Below are positions 1 through 5,205 of a stretch of 7,318 nucleotides of DNA, in pieces. Each line of letters starts with the position of its first letter. Position 1 is the stretch's first letter. A program made the position numbers and the translations under genes. The stretch comes from Rikenella microfusus (GTDB taxonomy: Bacteria > Bacteroidota > Bacteroidia > Bacteroidales > SZUA-534), in NCBI GenBank assembly GCA_020719105.1, contig DYQV01000118.1:1-7318 (forward strand), given 5' to 3'. The notes under the pieces are model-generated. The model was not told the origin of the DNA and searched no databases. It was given only the letters and a program-made list of their open reading frames with translations.

Positions 1-23
1 TTTCATATCGCTAAGTATAATTA

Positions 24-833
24 TCATTGTATTTTATTAGTCAAAACCGAATCAATTCTTGACACGGATGAAACTTGAAAGTACCCCATCGGGTTTTTAT
101 TTATATTACTGGAAGGATTGAGCAAAGGCGGTTGGATATTGCTGAAATTATTGGTGGTTTGCCTATTTAATCCATAATAATATTTATACATATTTTCTGT
201 TATCCCGTGCAATTTAATTGTTGCTGAATCGCCAATAGCAAAAGCATAGGGTGCTGTCCACGCAAATTGACCGTTAGTATAGGAATCATCAAAAACCAAT
301 AAATCAGAATAACCATTATATAAACTACCATCCTTCCATACTTCTGCCCTATAATATTGAATTGTATCAACTTTTGTTTTGATAAAAAGTTTAAAATAGT
401 AACCGCTGCCATCAACAAAGTTAAGTCGGTAATTTATTTGAAAGGAATCAATTATCGGAAAAGGAGGCATCCATTCATCAGCTATATAAACTTTTCCTTC
501 AACGTTTACTCTTAAATGATACCAGTTTGAAGGTTGAACGGTCCAATCGGTTATGCTGTATTTACCTGCTTCAACAAATTCGGCGGTTACCTTTTCACCC
601 AAATCATTGGAAATGGTTGCTGTAGCATCGTTAACTGGAATAAAATCCAAAACTCCATCCGGTGGGGCTGTAAATGACACGTAAACTAAATAGGGCGGTT
701 CCTGACTGGAAATCTTAGCCTCAATAACCACCGATTTTAAATATTCATCGAACAGATCTCCTTTAAGAGGTTCATAACAACCGGATAAAAATAGTATTGT
801 CAAATATCCAAAAATCAACTGTTTTTTCATCAC
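24..833 (-). CDS. DUF4249-family outer-membrane-associated lipoprotein
   Basis: Small lipoprotein that in Bacteroidota is habitually encoded beside a TonB-dependent receptor; its exact function is unknown, but a partner or ligand-capture role at the outer membrane is the usual inference. Numbering from the GTG start, residues 3-19 form a short lysine-started hydrophobic signal ending in a lipobox (LSGC, lipidated Cys19). The mature part begins with the family-like segment SVVIEAKISSQEPPYLVYVS (34-53), followed by a beta-rich body, and it ends with a GYFQVSSVSR motif (250-259) typical of DUF4249 C-termini. At about 269 residues it looks full length, and it ends in tandem stops (TGA TAA). The start is ambiguous: GTG at 833 overlaps the receptor stop by one base, while ATG at 830 begins 2 nt after the stop and gives MKKQ. 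I prefer the ATG. It is the last gene of the operon visible here and is probably translationally coupled to the receptor. No SusD homology is apparent. The family call rests on remembered motifs, not a profile search. Confidence 0.85.
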   Translation of the reverse strand: MMKKQLIFGYLTILFLSGCYEPLKGDLFDEYLKSVVIEAKISSQEPPYLVYVSFTAPPDGVLDFIPVNDATATISNDLGEKVTAEFVEAGKYSITDWTVQPSNWYHLRVNVEGKVYIADEWMPPFPIIDSFQINYRLNFVDGSGYYFKLFIKTKVDTIQYYRAEVWKDGSLYNGYSDLLVFDDSYTNGQFAWTAPYAFAIGDSATIKLHGITENMYKYYYGLNRQTTNNFSNIQPPLLNPSSNINKNPMGYFQVSSVSRIDSVLTNKIQ

Positions 834-3376
834 TAAAATTTGAAACGATACGAAATAGATGGCACAAATTGATACATATAAAAATAACTGGGATTCAAAA
901 CCTGAATGTTATTATTTTCCTCATTGGAAGGAATATAATAGGCAATTCCAAGAGCGTTTTTTCTTAAATAAATATTGTAAACAGCAAAATTCCAATAGCT
1001 TTTCCAGCGTCTGCTTTCATTTTTCTTTGATGCCAAATCAAAACTAATGTCAAGCCTATGATAGGGCGGCAGATTTTTAGAATTAATATGGTTCTCATCG
1101 AACTGCAGGTAGGTTTTATTATCAACCTGGTACTTTCCTACTGCTGCGGTATAAGGAATTCCGGAAGCAAAAACCCAAGTAGCCGAAAAGGAAGCTCGTT
1201 GATTAAGCATATAAACCCCAGCTAAATTAAAAGTATGCTGGCGCGTATGACTGGCCGGATATACTTGATTATTATTGAGACCCTCTGTTTTCCATAGTGG
1301 GTGACAATAATCGTAGGATACCATGCCCTTGAAATGGGTGAAATTATATGAGAATAGTAATTCAATACCAGTTACTGTTGCGTTTGATCTATACAGGTAT
1401 TTCTCCGGGTCTTCTGTGTTTAGAATCCTCCGATCTTGCATATTTTCAATTAAATTTTGCATGGTCCTAAAATAAGTTTCTACCAAAAAACTCATTCGTT
1501 CATTCATAGAATGATTAACACCTAACGCAATATTATCACTAATTTGTGGAGGAAAAGACTCATTTGCAATCATCCATCGGTTAGTGCTCACACCCACAGC
1601 ACTTAATGGAAGTTGATGCAAGGGCTGAATTTGACGTCCATAACTTGCTTTTAAAGTAGTTTTATCGCTCATGGCAATACTAAAACGAAGCTGGGGTTCA
1701 ATCAACCAGGATTTAACCCCAATTAACGAATCCGAAAAAGGATCGGTAAATAAATGATTTAACCGCAATCCGGCATCAATACTAAACTTATTATCCATAG
1801 AAACGTGCTGTGAATAGAAAAAACTATTCAAAAGCATTTGATCTAAAGACGATTCATAGCGGGTATAAATCAATTCTTCCGTTTCAGTAATAAGTGAGAA
1901 AGGATATATATTATATAGGTTTGATGTAAAACCAAACGTGCTTTTAAAAACATCGGAATAATCGTACGAAATTTCAGTTTTAAGTTTAACATTATTGGCC
2001 GATGAACGCCAATATAATAATTCCTTACCTTCTTGAGTTCCCTGGCTCATTATGTTTTGGCTTACAATAAATGATATATTTGAAAATACGTTGTTACCAA
2101 ATATATGATTCCAACGAACTGAACCTAAGTGATTTGTACGCAAAGTGCTTTGATATTGGTCAAAAGAATCGGAACCGGAATACCCGGAGAGAAACATTCT
2201 GTTTTTAGGATTCAGCTTTATATTCAACTTTAAATTAGCATCATAAAAATAAAACTTCATCTGCTTCATATCCGGATCATTTGAAAACAATTCGGCTACT
2301 CTATCAACATAAGTTCTGCGAAAAGCAAAAATCATGGAAGACTCATTCTTTTTTAAAGGTCCTTCAACCGAACCTCTTGCTGAAATAATACCAATACCAC
2401 CTGACACTTGCCATTGTTGATTGTTTCCTTCCCGAAGCCTTACATCAATTAGCGATGAAAGCGCACCTCCCTCACTAACAGGTATCTCGCTTTTAAATAA
2501 GGTAATGTTATTTACCATATCTGGATTAAAAACGGAAAAAAAGCCCCCAAAATGAGAAGCATTATATAAATTGGCTTCATCCATTAAAAATACAGTTTGA
2601 TCTGGACCACCACCCCTAACATTAATACTGCTTGTGGATAGTTCATTAATTTGTATTCCTGGAAGTATGGATAAGTTGCGAAGGGCATCGTTTTCTCCTA
2701 ATAGTCCGGGTAATTGCTGCATTTTTCCAATATCAATTTTTGCTAAATCATTTAACGTAGATTCAAGAAAACGGCCTACAGGTTTTGTTGATACAGTTAT
2801 CTCTTCCAAATGATATTTTTGAGGCTGCATCTCAATGGTTAATAATTGGTTAACAAACAAATTAAGCTCAATTGATTTGGTAACATAACCTAAATTATAT
2901 ATTAAAATAGTTTGTTTGCCAGTGGGTAATTTTAATGAAAAAAAACCATACGGATTGGTTATGGTTCCTACTTTCAACGATTCAACATAAATAGCCGCAC
3001 CAATCAAATCTTCTGATGAATTAGCATCTTTAATAAACCCGCTAACCGAAATCCACTCTTGCACATCTTGCTTATAATACAAAACAATGTTTTTTCCAAC
3101 TTGCTTGAAATGGATGTTGTTTTTTTTAAAATTTTCGTCTAAAAATGACTGAAGTGAAATATTAATATATTCATCCTTAACAAATAAAGTATCGGATAGA
3201 ATATTATCGGAATAAGAAAAGTGAATGTCATATTGCTTTTCAATGGTTTGCACCACCTCTTTGAATGTATTATTATTTAATTTAATATGTATTCTGGTAT
3301 TCAATAAATCGGATTGCGACCAAGCATTTATGGAAAGTAGTAATAATAGACTTGCTGAAAAGAATAGGGCTTTCAT
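833..3376 (-). CDS. TonB-dependent outer-membrane receptor with STN signalling domain and carboxypeptidase-regulatory-like domain
   Basis: Outer-membrane active transporter of 847 residues, energised by TonB-ExbBD; the substrate cannot be deduced. Domains in order: signal peptide 1-20 (hydrophobic core LLLLL, likely cleavage AWS|QS); STN (secretin/TonB short N-terminal) domain about 28-101, the periplasmic signalling module of FecA-type transducers; carboxypeptidase-regulatory-like beta-sandwich about 110-185 (VSGFIKDANSSEDLIGAAIY onward); the linker LEEITVS (190-196); plug about 205-315 with NVRGGGPDQ (252-260), YNASHFGGFFSVFN (271-284) and LSSLIDVRLREGN (307-319); beta-barrel about 320-847 ending in the terminal aromatic SYRFKF, as expected for BAM-dependent assembly. 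The plug motifs match the receptor subfamily that pairs with DUF4249 lipoproteins. Together with the sigma and anti-sigma genes upstream, the STN domain indicates trans-envelope signalling: ligand binding would be relayed to the FecR periplasmic domain. The start ATG at 3376 is chosen because it directly precedes the signal peptide. The gene follows fecR after a 109-nt gap and its stop overlaps the next gene. Confidence 0.95.
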   Translation of the reverse strand: MKALFFSASLLLLLSINAWSQSDLLNTRIHIKLNNNTFKEVVQTIEKQYDIHFSYSDNILSDTLFVKDEYINISLQSFLDENFKKNNIHFKQVGKNIVLYYKQDVQEWISVSGFIKDANSSEDLIGAAIYVESLKVGTITNPYGFFSLKLPTGKQTILIYNLGYVTKSIELNLFVNQLLTIEMQPQKYHLEEITVSTKPVGRFLESTLNDLAKIDIGKMQQLPGLLGENDALRNLSILPGIQINELSTSSINVRGGGPDQTVFLMDEANLYNASHFGGFFSVFNPDMVNNITLFKSEIPVSEGGALSSLIDVRLREGNNQQWQVSGGIGIISARGSVEGPLKKNESSMIFAFRRTYVDRVAELFSNDPDMKQMKFYFYDANLKLNIKLNPKNRMFLSGYSGSDSFDQYQSTLRTNHLGSVRWNHIFGNNVFSNISFIVSQNIMSQGTQEGKELLYWRSSANNVKLKTEISYDYSDVFKSTFGFTSNLYNIYPFSLITETEELIYTRYESSLDQMLLNSFFYSQHVSMDNKFSIDAGLRLNHLFTDPFSDSLIGVKSWLIEPQLRFSIAMSDKTTLKASYGRQIQPLHQLPLSAVGVSTNRWMIANESFPPQISDNIALGVNHSMNERMSFLVETYFRTMQNLIENMQDRRILNTEDPEKYLYRSNATVTGIELLFSYNFTHFKGMVSYDYCHPLWKTEGLNNNQVYPASHTRQHTFNLAGVYMLNQRASFSATWVFASGIPYTAAVGKYQVDNKTYLQFDENHINSKNLPPYHRLDISFDLASKKNESRRWKSYWNFAVYNIYLRKNALGIAYYIPSNEENNNIQVLNPSYFYMYQFVPSISYRFKF

Positions 3377-3399
3377 GCCCCAAAATTAGAATTTTTATG

Positions 3400-3419
3400 C
3401 AAAAGCTAGTAGGCTTTTG
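3400..3419. repeat. Inverted repeat in the fecR-receptor intergenic gap
   Basis: CAAAAGC (3400-3406), a 6-nt spacer, then GCTTTTG (3413-3419): a perfect 7-bp inverted repeat lying 24-43 nt upstream of the receptor ATG. On the transcribed minus strand it can form a stem-loop, but it is followed by CATAAAAATTC and not a T run, so it is not a standard intrinsic terminator. It may be an mRNA structure that modulates receptor translation or stability, or a protein-binding site. Confidence 0.5.
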
Positions 3420-3467
3420 ATATTATGATTCAAAATAATTTAATGAATAAAAGGAAAGAATTGTTCC

Positions 3468-3483
3468 ATAGGACTCTGCCTAT
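3468..3483. repeat. Short inverted repeat just after the fecR stop codon
   Basis: ATAGG (3468-3472), a 6-nt spacer and CCTAT (3479-3483) form a 5-bp inverted repeat beginning 3 nt downstream of the fecR TAG. On the minus strand it is followed by GGAACAATTC and then a pyrimidine-rich stretch, so it might act as a weak attenuator or 3'-end stabiliser. The stem is short enough to occur by chance. Confidence 0.3.
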
Positions 3484-3485
3484 TT

Positions 3486-4469
3486 CTATTTTGGTGTATT
3501 CTCCTTTTTTAAAGAAAAAATAACTGAGCTATGGGTAATTTTATATTCCCAACCTATTGCAAGACCTAAAACTTCTGCAGCTTGCTGAGCGGTAGGGTCA
3601 TCAAATGAACCGCTATACCTGATTTGATTTGAATTATCAGGAATAATAACTTTTTTTCCAATTAATTCTCCTAATAAAGAAGCAACCTCAGTAATTGGAG
3701 CATTATCGAAATGTAAGTTTTTAGTTTTCCAGGATACTACATTTGGATTGAATTCAGTAATATCACTAACTCTGTTTTTTAGAACATCATAATTGGCTTG
3801 TTGCCCTTTAATAACTAATGTTGGCTCTTCCGTAACGGGATTTCCAAACAATACTTTTCCTGAAAAAACATTTAAACTAAATTCTTTGCTTGAACCGACT
3901 GCCTTTAAATTAAATTGAGTTCCTAAAACTTTTGCCTGAACACCGCCAAATATATTCACAATAAAAGGAATGTTCTCATTTTCGGTAACTTCAAATAATG
4001 CTTCACCGGTTAAGGTAACATTCCTATCGTCAATATTATATTTTTTACTAACCGTTAATTGTGAGTTTTTATTCAAATAAACCTTTGTGTTATCCTGCAG
4101 TTGAATATATTGAATTTGGTTTCCTGAAAAATAGTGAATTTCTTTATCAGCGAATAGTTGAGAAACTCCCCAAATTCCCAAAAGGAGTATAATTGAAGCC
4201 GCAATTGAGGAAAAGGAATAAACCAATTTTTTGTTAAGCTGTTTTATCTTTTTATCAGGAATTAAATTTTTAAACGATTCCCATTCAGCATCAACATCGG
4301 GGTTTAAATCAAAGGAGAGTTTTCCGGTTAATAGCCAAACTTTTTGCAGTTCATCATATATTTCATGGTTTTCAGCAACGCAAAGCCAATTGCCTAAAGC
4401 AAGCTCTTCAGCCTGTGATAGGGATTTTCCTGTTATTTTCCTGGTCGCTATGTCGAAAATTTCTTCCAT
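3486..4469 (-). CDS. FecR-family anti-sigma factor, inner-membrane signal transducer (FecR plus DUF4974)
   Basis: Single-pass inner-membrane regulator of 327 residues. The N-terminal cytoplasmic part (about 1-80, helical and charged) would bind the sigma factor. One transmembrane helix is at about 83-102 (VYSFSSIAASIILLLGIWGV). The periplasmic FecR domain spans about 112-210, with the hallmark motifs GEALFEVTE (155-163), PFIVNIFGG (168-176) and VLGTQFNLKA (181-190). The C-terminal DUF4974 domain at about 250-320 (LHFDNAPITEVASLLGEL; then IRYSGSFDD and a final WEYKITHSSVIFS) has an STN-like fold in this family and is the probable contact for the receptor's STN domain. Length and domain order are those usual for Bacteroidota FecR proteins. 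The start ATG is preceded by a run of eight A residues and no Shine-Dalgarno site, which is normal for this phylum. It lies 25 nt after the sigma stop, so co-transcription is likely. Whether it is a pure inhibitor or also needed for sigma activity, as E. coli FecR is, cannot be told. Confidence 0.94.
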   Translation of the reverse strand: MEEIFDIATRKITGKSLSQAEELALGNWLCVAENHEIYDELQKVWLLTGKLSFDLNPDVDAEWESFKNLIPDKKIKQLNKKLVYSFSSIAASIILLLGIWGVSQLFADKEIHYFSGNQIQYIQLQDNTKVYLNKNSQLTVSKKYNIDDRNVTLTGEALFEVTENENIPFIVNIFGGVQAKVLGTQFNLKAVGSSKEFSLNVFSGKVLFGNPVTEEPTLVIKGQQANYDVLKNRVSDITEFNPNVVSWKTKNLHFDNAPITEVASLLGELIGKKVIIPDNSNQIRYSGSFDDPTAQQAAEVLGLAIGWEYKITHSSVIFSLKKENTPK

Positions 4470-4494
4470 TTTTTTTTAACTATGTATTAAACAG

Positions 4495-5043
4495 TTAAAG
4501 TAAAGTAAACCCTACCCCCATTATTAAAAATATTCCAATTAAATGAATATACGGTCTTAACGAAATGCGTAACTCTTTGAGGGCTTTACTTATGTGCTTT
4601 TCAACTGACTTTATACTAATATCCAAATGTTCTGCAATTTCTTTATTACTCATATCAGAATACCTGCTCAACGAAAATACTAATTGACATTTTTCAGGCA
4701 AAGCCTTTATTGCATCCTGAATGGCTTTTTCCACTTCACCCGACAGATAATCACTGGTTACAGTTGCTTGCTGACTTGAAAATACGGCTTCACCCACTAC
4801 ATCTTCGGGAACCATCCGTTTCGATTTTTCCAGTGAATTTAAGGAGGTGTTTACAACAGAGCGGTGCAAATACGATTTAATATTATTATCAACGGTAACC
4901 TCATCTTTTAAATTCCAAAGTTTTAAAAACACCTGCTGAGCCATGTCGCGAGCTTCATCTTTGTCTTTAACAATAGCATTGGCAACATTCACCAAATAGG
5001 CAAAATGGGTTTTAAAAAGGTTTTCAAATTGAGATTCGGTCAT
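4495..5043 (-). CDS. ECF-type RNA polymerase sigma factor (sigma-70 family, Bacteroides-expansion type)
   Basis: Extracytoplasmic-function sigma factor of 182 residues that would direct RNA polymerase to target promoters, probably including this operon. Region 2 is at about 8-75 (LFKTHFAYLVNVANAIVKD; DMAQQVFLKLW at 33-43, the -10 binding and core-binding helices). A linker of about 76-100 follows. Region 4 is at about 104-160 (AIKALPEKCQLVFSLSRY 111-128, then the helix-turn-helix NKEIAEHLDISIKSVEKHIS 133-152, contacting the -35). No region 1.1 or 3 is present, as expected for ECF factors. The last 18 residues, IHLIGIFLIMGVGFTLL with its preceding Tyr (165-182), are almost uncharged and strongly hydrophobic, an unusual end for a DNA-binding protein. 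First gene of the operon; a promoter match sits 21-51 nt upstream of its ATG. The downstream FecR gene is its evident regulator. The start at 5043 places region 2 at the normal distance from the N-terminus. Confidence 0.95.
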   Translation of the reverse strand: MTESQFENLFKTHFAYLVNVANAIVKDKDEARDMAQQVFLKLWNLKDEVTVDNNIKSYLHRSVVNTSLNSLEKSKRMVPEDVVGEAVFSSQQATVTSDYLSGEVEKAIQDAIKALPEKCQLVFSLSRYSDMSNKEIAEHLDISIKSVEKHISKALKELRISLRPYIHLIGIFLIMGVGFTLL

Positions 5044-5063
5044 TTGATGTAAAATTCAATTTC

Positions 5064-5094
5064 CAAAAGTATAGTTACCAAATTACTAAACAAA
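5064..5094 (-). promoter_or_regulatory. Predicted Bacteroidota housekeeping promoter for the sigma-fecR-receptor-lipoprotein operon
   Basis: On the minus strand a TTTG (-33 element, 5094-5091) is followed after exactly 19 nt by TACTTTTG (-7 element, 5071-5064). This agrees at every fixed position with the known Bacteroidota primary-sigma pattern TTTG-N19-TAnnTTTG. Transcription would start near 5057, leaving a leader of roughly 14 nt before the sigma ATG at 5043. It implies that basal expression of the sigma factor depends on the housekeeping sigma. Found by eye, without mapped transcript ends. Confidence 0.7.
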
Positions 5095-5136
5095 CATTTT
5101 CCTTAAAATTCTGTTAATTGTAACCAACACAAATAA

Positions 5137-5168
5137 TTTGCGTCAATTCATCAATTAATTTACCATTC
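5137..5168 (+). promoter_or_regulatory. Weak candidate promoter for the S9 peptidase gene
   Basis: TTTG at 5137-5140 is followed after 20 nt by TACCATTC (5161-5168), which matches the Bacteroidota -7 element TAnnTTTG at four of six fixed positions. It would give a leader of about 30 nt before the ATG at 5206. The spacing is one base long and the -7 element imperfect, so this is a tentative call. No better match was seen between 5044 and 5205 on the plus strand. Confidence 0.25.
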
Positions 5169-5205
5169 CAATACAAAACAACATGTATCAGTAAAAATAA
5201 AAAAA

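Larger units (their letters stand above)
5044..5205. promoter_or_regulatory. Divergent intergenic region between sigma factor and S9 peptidase genes
   Basis: This 162-bp AT-rich spacer must hold the promoters of both transcription units. Besides the promoter matches, it contains GTTA-N4-TAAC (5113-5124), a small inverted repeat 19 nt upstream of the sigma-gene -33 element, and a tandem 8-mer TCAATTCA/TCAATTAA (5143-5158). Either could be an operator, but both are short. An A-rich leader (5192-5205) precedes the peptidase ATG. No small gene is evident. Confidence 0.6.

Noticed and set aside
859..1047. 62-codon plus-strand open frame inside the receptor barrel
   Set aside because: Antisense to a well-supported coding region; no promoter match or known domain. 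The same reasoning removes short frames at 200-418, 5885-6085 and 5984-6232.
833..3376. SusC-type receptor of a polysaccharide utilisation locus
   Set aside because: No SusD-like gene or carbohydrate-active enzyme is present, and the plug motifs and DUF4249 neighbour point to a different receptor subfamily.
3381..3388. TAATTTTG on the minus strand just before the receptor ATG, a perfect -7 box by itself
   Set aside because: It ends only 4 nt before the ATG, so transcription would begin at or inside the coding region, and there is no TTTG 19 nt upstream.
3400..3419. Intrinsic terminator between fecR and the receptor
   Set aside because: The 7-bp inverted repeat is not followed by a T run on either strand and its stem has only two G-C-type pairs; I keep it as an inverted repeat only.
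4231..4479. 82-codon plus-strand open frame opposite the start of fecR
   Set aside because: It is antisense to a gene with clear family motifs, has a serine/phenylalanine-rich composition typical of a reverse-strand reading, and has no recognisable domain.
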